A stretch of 38,144 nt of DNA from Mastigamoeba balamuthi (lineage: Eukaryota > Evosea > Mastigamoebida > Mastigamoebidae): positions 408,637 through 446,780 of the forward strand of contig CACRSC010000038.1 in NCBI GenBank assembly GCA_902651635.1, in the 5' to 3' direction. Shown here piece by piece: positions 10,701-23,948 of this stretch; position 1 is the first letter of the stretch; the number at the start of each line of letters is the position of its first letter. Both the position numbers and the translations under genes were made by a program. Below the pieces are notes generated by a model. That model was not told the origin of the DNA and made no database searches. It worked only from the letters and a program-made list of their open reading frames with translations.

Positions 10701-13700
10701 CGGTGAAATTGACGAGCGTCACACGGCTGCACAGGTCCGGCGTGAAGTGCGCCGTCGGGTCGCGCGTCACGAGGAACGCCTTGAACGACGGCGAGAAGTC
10801 GACCTCGTTGTCGCCGAGCTTGACCAGCACGCGGCCGCCGCGCTTGTGGACCTCGCGGTTGAGCACGGGGTTCAGGACGGGGTCGAGGCGCTCGGCGTCG
10901 TTGACGACCAGCGAGCACCCGAACCGCAGCGCGCTCTCGAGGTGCTTCACCAGCGCCGGGTCCTGTGCGCTGGTCTTCTGCGGGCTCGACCCTCCGTGCT
11001 GCTTCATGATGAACGTCAGCGCCTGGCCGCTGGGGTCCACCACGAGCGGGTATCTGTTGAAGTGCGCCAGCATGACCGCGTTGGCGCTGCACAGGTCGTC
11101 GGCGGGCAGCGAGTTGGCCTGCCACTGCAGCCGCTCCTCGGGCGTCGACAGGAACTCGACGGGCCCCATGTCGGCGCGCGCCCCGACGCCCATCTTCCCC
11201 ACGAACGAGCTCCAGCTCGACAGCAGCCCCGCGCGCTGCCCCTGGTCGAAGCACCCGCCGTACGCCAGCAGCGCGGCGGCCAGCACGCAGTTGCCCACGA
11301 GGACGCGCGTGTCGTCGCGGAACGACTGCGTCTGGCTCTCCCACGACGCGCGCTCGCCGCCGAGGCCCGCGACGAGGGCCGCTGCGCGGTCCACGCGGCG
11401 CCCCACGGCCTTGGCCTCGTCGTCGAGGCGGGCGATCTCCCGCATCAGCGAGGCGTACTCGTCCTTGCCGCGCGCGATGTCCTGCTCCAGCGCGGCGACG
11501 GTCGCTGCGACCTCGTCGGCCTGGGCCTGCAGCTTGTCGGCCTCGCGCTGCAGCGCCACGACCTCCTCGCGCAGCGGCTGCACGCGGTCCTTGATCTCGC
11601 TGTAGTTGACCTGTGCGACGACCCACAGGAACAGCGGGCCGCAGGCCTTGCTCGAGTAGTTGACGCTGTCGTACGTGAACTTCTCGTCGGCCAGGAAGTT
11701 GGTCCTCACAAACGCCCTCATCTTGCTGCGCGGGGAGGGCGGAGCGTCGTCAGCGAAGGAGAAACAGAGGCGCACAACGGCACAACATACTCCGTGATCG
11801 AGTCGGTCTTGAAGCCGACGACGCTGGGGATGAAGCCCGTCTCGGTGAGCATCCGGCGGATGCCGATCCAGTCGTTCTTCTTGCCCGAGAGGATGTACGT
11901 CACGCACTCCATCGTCATGCGGACCGTCGCCGGGGGGTTGCCCAGCACCCTGATCTCGTCGAGGTGCGACTTCTTGATCTTGTTGACAGCCTGCTGCGCC
12001 TCGATCAGCGCAGGCTCCGCCTTGGACAGGTCCGCGTCAGCGCGCTCCTTGCGCTCGCTGATGCGCTTGCGCTCCTCGGCCAGCTTCTGCTGCAGCGCGA
12101 TCGACTCCTCGCGCTTCCTCTTGGCCTCCTCCTGTGCGGCCACCACGGCTCCCAGCTTGTCGTTGGCGATGCGCTCCTTGTCGTGCAGCTCCGCCTTGGC
12201 CTTCTCCAGCGACACGCGCAGCTCCCCGACCTTCTCTGCCGCGTTGCACAGGCGGTCCAGGCCGGCGTTGAGGTGCAGCTGCTCCTCCTCCAGCTCCGAC
12301 CGCTTTGTGGTCACGAGGCGCGAGAAGTGCGCGATGAGGTCCAGGTAGTGCCTCGGCGTGTTGTAGTTGTGGCGGCCATGCACGCGCAGCAGCCTCGTGT
12401 TGGCGGCCTCGATCGACTGGTGCGCGAAGACCAGGCACGCGACCACGGCCTCGCGGTGGCCCAGCGTCTCTCCGGGGCGCAGCAGGTGCGAAGCGCCCGA
12501 CTCGGCCGCGGGAGCCAGCACGTAGTTGGTGTCGTCGATGTCGAGGTTCTGCGTAAGCTCGCGGCCGACCTGGAACAGCGCGCGCGGCGACCACTCGCCG
12601 AACCAGTCGACGACGCAGCGGTTGAACAGCGCAGGGCTCGTCGCCGCCCGGTTGTGGAAGTCCCCGCCGGCGGGGTTCATCGTGAACACGACGTGCAGGT
12701 TCCTGCGCACGCCGGTGATGAAGTAGCGGTAGAGCTCCTCCTCGGTGTCGAGGTTCAGGCCCGCGCGCGACGCCGAGTCGCGGCACTGGTGCATCAGCGG
12801 GCCCCACTCCTCCCCCTCGAACAGCCCGGGCACGTCGCCGGCCGCGAGCAGCGTGTTCATCCGCTCGAGGAAGCTGCTGTCCAGGACGTTCGACTCGTCG
12901 AACACGAAGCAGATCGGCTCGCACTGGACACCGGCGCGGCGCATGACGGCCCGCAGATCCGCGTCAAAGTCAGCGGCCTTGTACTTGTTGTTGACCTTGA
13001 TCGAGAAGACGCTCATGCCGGCGCGCCACGCGACGAACCGCGTCAGTACGGTCTTGCCACCACCAGAGACTCCGACCAGCAGCGCGTGGCCCTGCGGCTG
13101 GCGCAGCACGCGGTCGATGCGGACGGCGTGCTCCGCGACCTCGTCGAAGACGACCAGAGGCACGTCCAGCTCCTCCTCGTAGAACTGCCGCAGCCTCGCG
13201 CGCACGTACTCGCGGACCTCCTCCAGCCCGCAGCGCTTGTACCCGCGCGACAGCCAGTCGCAGTACAGCAGCGGCCGCGCCGAGGGCCCCAGCAGGTGCG
13301 CAGGGGCCTCGGGCTCGCCGGGCCAGAAGTGCTTGGCAGCGAGCTCCTGGGCGAGGTCGTCGACCCAGCGGCGCTCGGCGGGCTCGACGAGGCGGTCGCC
13401 GAACAGGCGAATGCCCTCGTGCGCCCAAACGCACACGAGGTCCTCGAGGGTCTCGATGGGCTCGCTCGCGCTCGTGAAGGCCTCACGCAGCGCGCGCACC
13501 CAGCGGCTGAGCTCGCGGGGGCTGAACACGTAATGCGCGTGCGCGTCGGGCGTGAACTTCTTCTGCGCGCGGGTATACCACTCGACCATCGCCTCGGACA
13601 GCGCGCCGCTGCACCTCTCGCGCAGGGCGGCGGGCAGTTCCCGGCACAGCGCCCGGCAGAAAGTGCCGTAGATCTGGCGCAGCGACTCCTGGGCGGGGAA

Positions 13701-16700
13701 GTCAACCAGGACAACAGGAGCGTGGCGCAGGAACCGCTCCGACAGCGGCACACGGCCGGGGTCTGTCGGCGGGTTGCAGGCGGCGACGAACTGCACGCGC
13801 TCGAGGCGCGCCCACGTGTACGCGCGGTCGGGGCCGGAGGTACCGCGGTGCCAGAACCCTCCGTACTCGACGAGCTGGCGGAGGAGCGCGACGACGCGCT
13901 GCGTGCCGTAGCGGTCGGCCGAGGGCAGGTTGACCTCATCGCAGAAGACGACGAGCCAGCGCGCGGCCCCCGCGGACGGTCGCACAACGGTCTCCCCCGT
14001 CGCCGGCACGCGCTTCCACTCGCAGTGGTGCGCGAGCGTCTTGAGTACAAGCTCGGGGGTCGTCGCGCTCGAGAAGTTCAGCGAGGCAACGTCGACCTCG
14101 CCGGCGAGCGCCGAGAGCGTGCTCGTGAGCGTCATTGTCTTTCCAGAGCCGGGAGGACCGCAGAGGATGACGGGGCGGCGCTCGCTGATCCACATGCGCG
14201 CGACATCGGCGTGGCGGGCAGTGTCCACCGTCTGCACGACTATGTCCGGGCTGCCGACGTCGCGGGGCTCGACCTCGCGCTTGGGCACGGCAGACGACCA
14301 CGTGTACCACTCGGGGCCCCCGTCGGGAGCGAACCCGACGCCGAAATCGAGGAACGACGGCACAGTCGTCGGGCCGACATCGGGCAGCACGCCGCAGCAC
14401 CCTGAGGCCCGGGCCTCGGCGAGGACGCGGTTGCTGAAGGCCTCTCTCTCCGCGAGACCCATGGAGCCACCGACAGCCCAGGAGACCGAGAAGACCGTGC
14501 GGGCCACCACATACCTGGCCGTCGCCTGCGGTTCGACGAGATCGGCGCCTGTGCGCTCCAGAGCCCCGATGAGCGCACGGCGGATCAGCGAGAGAAGCGA
14601 CGCCGTCGCGCGGGACTGGGTGAAGTCCATGACGTGCGGGCGAGACGCGGCGTCCACAAACGTGCGGCTGACGAACCCGCCGTCGACGAACAGAGGCGCG
14701 AGGGCGTCGGCGGAGGCGGCCTGCGCTGCGAGATTCGGGGGATCCGAAAGGGGGTCCGACCGCAGCGAGTCGAGGAACGACTTGGCTTGCATCGCGGGGG
14801 TCACGATGCCGTCGCCGAACCAGACCATACCGCAGCGGCTGACGGTGGCGAGCGTCGCGTACTTGAGGTCCTGCACCTCGAATACGATGCGCACGCTCGG
14901 AGGCAGCGACAGGCGCTCACCGCTGGCGAGCGTGAGAAGCTTGTTGTCGTCGAGCACACTGTTGAGCGTCTCGACCCACTCGGGGTCAACGTCGCCGTCG
15001 AGAACGATCCAGTGCCTGTGAGGCGCCTTGCCGGCCTGCTGCGCGGCCTCGGCCTTGGCCAGCGCCTTGCGCAGCGCCTGCGTGAAGACGCCGTCGGTCC
15101 ACTCCCTCGTCGTGGGGTCCAGAGAGCCGAAGAGCTGCTCCTTCGTGATGGCCTTCGGGTCGATGACGATGGCGTCTGCAGGCGCGTTGTAGAGGCGCTC
15201 CATGGCCTCGAGGAGGACCTCGCGGACGCGCGTCTTTCCGGAGCCCGCGGGACCGACGAGCATGACTCCGTGGTGCACCAGCTGCAGCTGGTAGAGCTGC
15301 GACAGCTTCTCGAGCCACTCGGGGGTCGCGTCGAGGTGGCGGGTCTGGCATGCCTCCTTGGCGTACGACATAAGCTCGGCGAGTTCGAGAGGGCGCGCGT
15401 CGGCGCCGGGGAACACATCTCTGACGAGTCCGCGCAGCAGCGAGATGTCCTCCGGAACCAGCTTCGGGGCGACAGTCTCCGTGACGGCCCTGATGACCGC
15501 GATTTCTTCCTCGGAAGAAGCTCCCGAAGAGGACGGCTGCTTAGCGCCCTCGTCACTCTCGGGCTCCGGGGCCTTAGCAGCAGAGCGCTGCGACCTGCGA
15601 ATGGCACCAGCAGTCGCGAGAACGCTCTTCAGAGCGCGCAGACCGAAGTCGTAGTGCGGCTGCTGGCTCAGCTGCTCCTGGCACAGCTCGAACAGGGGGC
15701 AGACCTTGCGGGCAAGGTGCTCTGCCGTGCGGAATCCCTGCGCGTACAGCGTGACCTGCGCGATGAGCTCCCTGTCGGGCGCCGACATGGCGACGGCCCT
15801 GAACAGCTGCTTGAGGTTGTCTGGCAAGTTGCTGCGGCCAGCGTAGGTGGGGTTCATTGTGATGAAGCAGCCGACGCCTTGGTCGACGTCCACGCGGGCG
15901 CCCGCGAGGTCCGCCGAGTGCGAGCCGCGACGGACGGCCTCCTGAATGGACTGGATCTGCTGCGAAACTCCCGACAGCGTGCGCTCGTCGAGGCGGTTGA
16001 ACTCGTCGAAGCAGCCCCACGCGCCGCACCGGCACAGACCGGCCAGGATGCGGCCCATCGAGCTTGCGCTGAACGACTCGTCGCAACAAAACACGACGAC
16101 AAACCGGCCAAACTGGGCGCCCAGGGCCTTGACCGTCTCCGTCTTGCCCGTGCCAGCAGGGCCGAACGGGCTACCTCCCAGGCGGGCGTCGAGAGCCTGA
16201 GACAGCGCCAGGTAGGCCCTGTCGACAAGGGGCGTTCTGACGATATGCTCTGGCACGCCGAGGTACTCCCATCCGTAGGGGAACCGGGCGTGAGCGGCCT
16301 TGATGTACAGAGCACGGCAGGGGTCGCGCTCGGACTTGTCGAGGTAGTAGCGCAGCTGACGCAGCCACTCGAAGTCGTTGGCGGAAGACACACCCGCGGC
16401 GACGAGAGACCTAACAACGCCCCTCTGGTGCACCAGGGTCGCCATGAGCTGCTCGTATTTCTTACCTGTTGTGAACTCCGAAATGAGGATCAAGAAACAG
16501 GTGGTAAAGCGTACGCTGAAGAGGCGCCAGGTCGGTAAGGACACTGTCCGCGAGCTTGCTCAGAGTGGCGTCAATCCTCTGGACGATTTCCTCGAGAGCC
16601 CTGGCAGGGGCAGATGCCGACAGAGCACGCTCGACATCAGCGCACCACTGGACTTGAGTGGCGAGGGCACCAAGCTGCGCCGGGGTCTCGGTGGCCCACT

Positions 16701-19700
16701 TGCAGAGCGCGTCGTCGTCGCCGACGGCGATGGCGGCTCTGGCGTCGCATGCGGCAATCAGCAGGGTCGCCAAGGTCTCGCGGACAGAGACCTCGACCTT
16801 GGCGAGCCACTGGTCCGCGGTGAGCCACTTGCCCCCGGGTGACAGTTCGACGGGCTTCTGGAGCCGCAGCTCCTCGCCTTGGGCCGAGGAGACCCCGACG
16901 ACAGAGTTCGTGTCCTCCTGCAGCACCAAGGACGAGACTCCGGCGAACATCTTCTTGAGGTGGCGCTGCGCCTTGGAAACATCCTTTGCGTTGCCGATGA
17001 TCTCGAGCAGGTCTTCGTCGCCAATGAAGTAGAAGCGGGGGAACGTGGCGCGCTGGCGTTCGAGGAAGTCTCCGAGTGCCTTCTGGATCTTCGTCAGCTG
17101 CTCCGAGAGCCGCGTGAGCGTCTTCTGGATGCCCTCGACCTCGAGGACCTCGAGCAGCAGCGACGCCTTCTGCACCCTACGCATCAGCCCGATGAACTCG
17201 TTGTTGACCGCGCGGAACCGCTCGGCTTCCTGCGGGAGCAACGCCTCGGCACTGTCGGAGAAGACGCCCTCCAGGTACACCCAGCGGCGCTGCACGTCCA
17301 TCCACGTGTCGAGGAGCTCCTGCGCCCTCGACAGGCGGTCCTCCCACTTGGAGGCGTCCTCCGCGAACGTCTTGTAGTACGGGGACGTCTTCATGGCCAT
17401 GAGGCTCGCTGCGTGCTCTGCGGCCTTCGTCATCAGCTCGTCCCAGTTGCGGACGAGGAACGCGCGGCCGCCCTGGTACGTGACGAGGTCCAGGCGCGCC
17501 TGCGCCCCCCAGCCGGTCAGCGAGCGCAGGAACTCCTCGAGACCGAGCTCTCCCTGAGCCGTCAGCACGATCTCCTTGTAGATTGCTTCGTTCTTGCCAA
17601 CGTCGGTGTCCCAGATGTGGCCCAGTGTCAGCTCGACGTCCGGCGGCAGGGCAGTTGTCCCGAAGCGCCGGCGCAGCACCGCCCAGTGGCGGTCGCGCAT
17701 CGCCTCGGACCGCAGATCCGTCACAATGACGTTCCACTTCAGGTATGACGACACGTTGCGCTCGATCGAAGTGCAGGCCTCGTACACGCGGACACGCGAC
17801 GGTAGTGCCTTGATCTGCGCGATGATCCCCTCGAGTGCCGTGCGGACCTTGCGAGGGTTGACGACGTTGAACAGCTGCTCGCGCTGCTCGTCGACCGCAA
17901 GCCCGATGCCCGAGAGCGACTGCCAGACCTCGCGTACGTCGTTGAGCTCCGTTGCGATCCCGCGCAGCTTCTCCTCGGCGGGTGCGACACTCACGTCCAG
18001 AGACAGTGCCGTGCGCGCCCTGGCCAGCTTCGAGATCTGCTCGCTTGTGTCCTTGGTGCGCTTATCGAACTGCGAGATAAGGTCGAGCGCCTCCGAGTAC
18101 TTGGTGTTGCCGTCCATCTTGGTCTTGAGGCACTTCTTCCAGCTGTCATGGAGCTCGTCAACGCGAGCGATGAGCTCCTTGAACTGCGCGGTGACACGCG
18201 TCTGCGTCTGCACGAGCGACTCGCGGAGGTCCTCCTGGCGACGGGCGAGTATCTCCTGGAACGCAGTGATCTCGCCGTCGATCACGTCTGGCTCGAGCCA
18301 GTCGTCCGGGCGCGCGAACCTGTGCCTGTACAGCGACTCGCAGCCGGTGCGGTGCGCGCGCGCCTCGTCGGACCACTCCTTGTTCTTCGCTGCCAGCTCT
18401 TGCACGAGAACAACAAACGCGATGGTGTCCCCGGGGGTCCCGCCGCGCTCGAGCTCCTCGCGGGCAGCCCTGATGGCAGTCAAGAGCGCCCGGCCGCGGT
18501 TGACGACGCGCGAGGTGAAGTCGGTGACAATCTCCGAGTGCCACAGGTCGTACTTGCCCAGGATGTCGGAGCGAGCCTTGCGCGCCACAAGCGCCACGGG
18601 GCCGAACCGGGCAGACTCGGGCTGGCGGCCGGTCTCCGCTCTGCGGGCGCTCAGCTGCTCCATCGCCTCGCGCCATTTGTCGAGGTCCTCGCCGAGATCG
18701 GCAGCAATCGTCTTGGGAGACGCGTCCCAGAGGCCCTGGTACTTGAGCCACGAGCGTGCGTACTGCTCCGCGAGCCCAAAGCTGTCGGCCATTGCGGCGT
18801 AAGCCGAGCCCACCACGTCAGTGGGGACCTGCGAGAGCAGATCTCCGTAGGTCGACGGCTCCGCGGACGTCATGGAGAGCGTCGTGCGCGGGACGTGCAG
18901 GCGGTTGAGGCTCAGCACGGTGGTCAGGGTCTGGGAGAGCGACACGCTGAACGCCTCGCGAACGTATTCGATGTGCGGGTCCACCACGATCACCTGGTTG
19001 CGCACGATGATGGAGAACGTGCGCTCGGGCTCGGGCATGTTCTCCTGCTCCTCGTTGTCCTTCTCACCCTTGAGGACCTTGGTCCACGACGACACTGCCT
19101 CGCACAGGCGGGCCGAGAGGATGCTCGTGGCCGTGGAGTCGAGCTCGGCGACCCAGCGATCTATGTTCGATGCGCCGCCAACGCTCTCGATCACCTTTTG
19201 GACGGAGTCGAGGACGCCGCTCAGGTCGTCGTGCGTGTATGAGCAGTTGCGCAGGTTGGAGACGAGCTGCGACGCCTGGTCGCACATAGCAGCGAGGTTC
19301 TCGACGCGGCGGGAGAACAGCGTGACCATCGCCTCGAGGTCGATGACGTACTTGTCGGAGAGGTGGTCCCACGTGATGGAGGCGCCCTCGCGCAGCTTGG
19401 CCTCGACTGCGGACTTGTCGTTGGCCACGAGCGCCGCCGTCCCCTGGCTTGCGCGGGCGAGGGCGGAGCTGTACGTCTTGAGGACCTCGCGCAGAGTGAC
19501 CACGGCAGGGAACCGCTTCTTGCAGTTGATCGCGACGCTGACGTCGGGCAGGGGAACGTCGACCTCCATCCACTTGAGGTTCCTGACTTCCTTCATCCAC
19601 GTGATGGCGCGGGAGTCGAAGTTGACGTCGAGCTTCAGGGACCCGTCCAGGCCCTTGACAACGGTGAAGAGCCTCCCGTTGATGTTGAAGCTCTTGAGCT

Positions 19701-22008
19701 GCGAGTCCTGCACCCACTTGTCCACAATCTGCAGAACGCTATGAGGCCGTGAAGGGGGAATGGCGGTCGCAACGCACCGCGCGAGGGTTGATGTTCTGGC
19801 GGAAGCGGTCGATCTCTGCCTTGAGGTCCATGCCGTTGGGCTGGTTCTCCCACCCGCTGCCCAGAACGCTCTTGATCCTCTCCTCGTACGCCTCGAGCTG
19901 CTTGGCGATCGTGATGCTCCACAGCACAATGCCCGAGACGCTCGGCATGTCGCGCAGCGCCGAGAGGCAGCGCAGGGAATTGGCCTGCCCCGACAGCGCG
20001 ATGTTCCTGTACTTCTCCTGCAGCTTGCCGATCTCGTCGCGCACGCGGGAGAGCAGCGGCGTCTGGTACTCCTGCACGGCGAGCTTGATCTTCGGGCGGC
20101 AGAACAGCTTGTTGAAGCGCGCGAGAACGGCGAACATGTCCTGCGCCCCGCGCGCCGCGGAGATGCTCGCGTGCATAGTCTTGATGACGCGGGCCTCCAC
20201 GCACGCGATGAGGCGCTCGTACTCGGTCAGGGCCGCCTCCCACTGCTCCTTCGAGCACCCGATGGCGTCGCAGTCGCGCACGACGGCGTACGCCTCGGCG
20301 ATCTGGGCGATCAGCTCGGGCTCGTCGGGGAACGCGCGCTCGACAAAGTACTTGAGCTCCTCGTGCTGCTCGCGGAACCCGCGCAGCGTGGTGATGCGCT
20401 TCCAGATGTCGGTCACCGAGTGCGTCACGCGGTCGGTGACGCCGAGGTGCTTGCGCAGCTTCGCGTGCTCCTCGTTGTAGACCTTGAAGAGCTCGTTGCA
20501 CTCGGACATGCAGTTGCTGAGCTCCGCGAGCGGCGCCTGCATCAGGCTGCGCTGGCGCAGCAGCGACATGAGCCGCTCGAACATGTCCCCGCTCACGGCG
20601 TCCATCAGCTGCACCACGCGGCGCGCGGTGTAGTAGCCGTCGCGACGGCGGTCCTTGACGTGCCTGAACGCGTCGACCATCGCTGCCTGCAGCCCCTTGA
20701 TGCTCGAGCTCATCAGGACGGCCTTGATCGGGAAGTCCTTGACAAACAGCTTGCACGATTTTGCTGCGGGGCGTAAGCCGCGTTGAGACTCGTATGAAGC
20801 GATGAGAGGGACACAGTGTCACTACGCACCTTGCTCGGCGAGCGTGGGGATGCTGAGCTCCTCGAGAGTGGAGAGGGTGACGATGCGCCTGGCCTCCCTC
20901 AGGACGTGGACGGTGCACTCGTACTCGGGCGACTGGAAGAACGACATCACGCGCTCCAGCTCCTGCTCGAGCTCCGTCCAGAAGTTGATCTCCTGCAGCG
21001 TGTTGCTGTCCCTCGACATCTCCCTGAGCCTGCGAGCCGAGCGTGAGCACAGCAGCGCACACAGGTCGAAGGACGAGCGTCCGTACGAGTTGTGGCTGGA
21101 GAGCTTCTGGAGCTGCTTGATCCAGCCGTTGACGCACGACTGCACGCCGTGCAGGTCCTTGACGTCGAGCTTCTTGTCCTTCCACTGAGGAGACAGCCCG
21201 TCAGACTCGCGCATACATTTCCCACCGCAGCTGTGCTCCAGCGGAGACTGCAGCCGCAGGTCAACTGCCCCCGAGGGGCGCTGCGGGGGACGCACGTCGG
21301 GACAGAGGTCGCGTATCTCGGGGTGGACCTCGAACTCAAAGGGCTCGATCTGGGCGTTCTCCCTGCACCTGCGCAGCGCGACCTCGAAGTCTGCCACGCT
21401 CTTCTTGAGGCCCTCGGCGCTCGTCTCGGCCGCGCCGCGCATCTTCGACATCGACGCCGCCGCGTGCTCGCGCGCCAGCGGCGCCAGCGCCAGCCGCGCG
21501 ACGGCGTGCAGCCCCTCGAGCGTCGTCTCGTCGCCGAGGCTCAGCATCAGCACCTGCCCGCAGACGGGCCTGCGCGCGCGCGCGCCGTGTCAGTTGCCGC
21601 GCCCAACGGTTGCTTTGAATTGAATTTGAATTGTGAATTTGAAAAAAGTTGGGTGGGATCCACCAACCGCGAGAGATCGAGCGACTGGGCGGGCTTGAGG
21701 AACACGGCGAGCGTCGTGCCGTGCGGCTCGGGCGAGAGGTACAGCCTGGGCGGCGGGGCGTCTGCGGCGTTCTGGTGCGCCGCGGGCGCCGTGGGCACCA
21801 CGGAGCGCTCGAGGAAGAGGGCGCCGGGCTCGGAGCAGAACGCGCGCAGCACGTGGGGCTCGCACGTGGCGTCCGAGCCGCCCGTGGCGACGACCGAGCA
21901 CGCGCGAGCGAGGTGATCGCGCAGCAGCTGGACCGCGCGCGCCTGGTCCTCGGCGGTGAGTGTGGGCGGAGGAGACGAGCTGGCCGTCCCTCCCGACAGG
22001 GCTTCCAT
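7786..22008 (-). CDS. DYNC1H1: Cytoplasmic dynein-1 heavy chain, complete
   Basis: This is the minus-end-directed microtubule motor subunit that drives vesicle, nuclear and spindle transport. Six exons join in frame: 22008-21668, 21569-20830, 20763-19778, 19728-16515, 16465-11791 and 11725-7786. They total 13896 nt (4631 aa), close to the usual 4650. The order is: N-terminal tail; linker (WVYLEGVF); AAA1 GPAGTGKT at 1862-1869 with Walker B CFDEFNRL; AAA2 GPAGSGKT near 2165; AAA3 GPPGSGKT near 2530 with FCDEVNLP; AAA4 GVSGGGKT near 2890; stalk coiled coil from about 3150; microtubule-binding tip (residue 3319 falls at the last intron); AAA5-6; and the C-terminal domain. Sequence such as VLNPVLNREV and FEPPPG-like YEPPPGLRAS places it with dynein-1 rather than axonemal or IFT dyneins. 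Introns are 98, 66, 49, 49 and 65 bp. A Glu/Gln-rich insert (about 4317-4337) comes from microsatellite DNA. Start chosen as the first ATG after the upstream stop, giving MEALSGGTASS. Confidence 0.95.
8671..8729 (-). repeat. CAG/GAG microsatellite inside dynein coding sequence
   Basis: On the minus strand GAGGAG... and CAGCAG... runs encode EEEEEEEE and QQQQQ within the AAA6/C-terminal part of the dynein chain. The family does not usually carry this tract. A shortened version is present in the relic copy at 1108-1275. Confidence 0.9.
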
Positions 22009-22207
22009 CGTTTGCTGCGGTTTTTTTGTGTGCGTTGCTCTGTTGCTTGCTGAAAATGAATCTGCAGCGCATCTCACGAGACCCGCGTCACTGTCTCGAG
22101 GGACACACAGTCAAATTTCGTGAAGTCGCATACACAGTCTGCGAGGGCCTCGGTGACTGCCTCCTTGTTGAGGTGGCGCCATCAATCAACAGTCTGGGAG
22201 GACAGCA
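22009..22207. promoter_or_regulatory. Intergenic region upstream of dynein
   Basis: 199 bp between the dynein start (minus strand, 22008) and the stop of the flavoenzyme gene transcribed in the same direction. It must contain the dynein promoter and leader and the neighbour's 3' end. A run of seven T (22021-22027) lies just upstream of the dynein ATG; no canonical TATA box is seen. Confidence 0.45.
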
Positions 22208-23828
22208 CTACCAGCCCTCAATGCCCAGGACCAGCATCGTGTGCAGGCTCTTATAAAACGGGTGCGCGTGGGGAACGTTTCCCCACTGGTCGACGGTCAG
22301 CCCTCCTCTGATGGCGGTCACGGCCTCGGCCACGATGTCTCCCGCCGTGGCCCCGAGCAGCCACACAGACCTCAGCCTCCTCGTCTTCCTGTTCACCACG
22401 ACCTTGGCGAGCCCCTCGAGCCTCGGGCACAGCGTGTCGCGCATGTCGCCGTTGAACCGCAGCCTGTGCACCTCCACGTCCTCCCCGGACGCGCGCAGCT
22501 CGTCCTCCGTGCGCCCGGCCCACGCCAGCTCGGGCTGGGTGTACACCACGCAGGGCAGGCTCTCCAGGACGGTCACCGCGTCCTCCGAGACCTCCCCCGC
22601 GAACATCGCCCGCACGGCACGGATCGACTCGTACGTGGCCTTGTGGGCGATTGCCGGGCCCGGCGCGCAGTCGCCGGCCGCGTAGACCCAGTCGCACGTC
22701 ACGCTGCGGCTCGTCGACGGGTCCGTCACCACGCACATCTTCCTGTCGACCTGGACCCCGATGGCGTCGAGGCCCAGGGAGACGGTCTGGGCACGCCGTC
22801 CCACGCTCACGAGCACCTTCTCGAAGTCCACCGAGTGCGTCTCGCCCTGGAAAGTCCTATGTCAGCGATGTAGAGGGCTCTGTGCAAGCGGGGAAGGAAC
22901 CTTGGTGTCCGAGTAATGCAGCGTCACGCCGTTTTCGCGGACGTCGGCGGCAACCACCTTAACCCCGAGGGTAAAGGTGACTCCCTTGCACTCGAGGTGG
23001 CGCTGGAGCTCGCCGGCCAGCTCGGGGTCGCAGGCCTCGCTCCCCACGTGGGGCAGAGCCTCGAGGAGGGTCACACGAGTCCCCAGCCTCGACCACACGC
23101 TCCCGAGCTCCAGCCCGATTGCCCCGGCCCCGATGATCCCCAGCGTCTTGGGCGTCGTCTTCAGCTCCATGCAGCTAGCCCCCGCCCCGCGTGGTCAATT
23201 GGGTCCTGCAAGACGGAGCTGCGTTCGGCTGCGCACCTTGTGCTGTTCAGGACGACCCTGTGGTCGAACTTGAGGAACGGCAGGTCCACGCTGTCCGAGC
23301 CCGTGCAGACGATGACGTACTCGGCTCGCACGACCCCGTCGGCCGTCCTGACCTCGTGGGGACCCTCGATCTTGGCGGGCCCGCGTAGGAGGTCCGCCCC
23401 CGCCTTGGCCAGGAGAGCGGAGAGCTGGGCACGCTGAGCGTCGCGTGCCGCGTCCTTGAGCTCGTGCATGCGCCTGAGGTCGAAATCGACCTGCGGGGCC
23501 CTGACGGCGAACCTCCACGAGTCCTGCAGGGGAGCCACAGTCAATTGAAATTCATACTCAACCCCCCCGGCTCGCACCCTGAACATGTCGAACAGGTGGG
23601 TGTTGTAGCACATGCTCTTGGTGGGAACGCATCCTAAGAAGTCCTTGTGGGTGAGAAGGCGAGCGGCAAACCCGGAGACGAACCGACGTTGACGCAGCAG
23701 CCCCCTAGAGACACGGCCGTCTCGACGCAGGCGGCACGCTTCCCCATCTTCTGGGCGAGGCAGGCAGCAGTCACACCAGCCGGGCCCCCGCCGATCACCA
23801 CGAGGTCATAGAGAGTCCCCACCGACAT
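22208..23828 (-). CDS. Pyridine nucleotide-disulfide oxidoreductase (DLD/MerA-like)
   Basis: FAD- and NAD(P)-dependent dithiol oxidoreductase of the lipoamide dehydrogenase/mercuric reductase type. Five exons (23828-23684, 23633-23578, 23523-23237, 23174-22901, 22846-22208) give 1401 nt, 466 aa, normal for the family, with introns of 50, 54, 62 and 54 bp. FAD site VVIGGGPAG (10-18); redox-active pair Cys45/Cys50 in GGCCVNVGCVPTK, split by intron 1; NAD(P) site GIIGAGAIGLELG; second FAD motif YAAGDCAPG; interface HAHP near the C-terminus. The glutamate that normally follows (HAHPTxxE) is absent: the sequence reads HAHPFYKSLH, so the usual His-Glu acid-base dyad looks incomplete. No targeting peptide is evident, suggesting a cytosolic enzyme. 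Substrate unknown; lipoamide, glutathione-like disulfides or metal ions are possible. Confidence 0.85.
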
Positions 23829-23948
23829 TCTGCGCTCCCGAATCCAAATAGTGGCAACCGGAGTGCCCGAATAAAAAATCTGCCAGATTCTGGCACTGAC
23901 CCATTCGCATAATCCTGACCCGGCTGCCGGCAGTTGACTCGCGGACGG
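23829..23948. promoter_or_regulatory. Short bidirectional promoter region
   Basis: 120 bp separate the divergent starts of the flavoenzyme (-, 23828) and the PARP gene (+, 23949). The only AT-rich patch is gaataaaaaat (about 23868), which could serve as a TATA-like element; an imperfect palindrome ctgccagattctggca lies beside it. Confidence 0.45.

Noticed and set aside
7687-12348. 1553-residue plus-strand open frame antisense to dynein
   Set aside because: It is a shadow of GC-rich third positions in the dynein gene: Arg/Gln/Leu/His-rich with no motif, while the minus strand encodes a complete dynein. The same applies to the other long antisense frames at 12-22 kb.
21189-21230. Extra 32- or 41-bp intron in dynein exon 2
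   Set aside because: GT...CTCAG is present, but neither length is a multiple of three while both sides are already in one frame; reading through is consistent.
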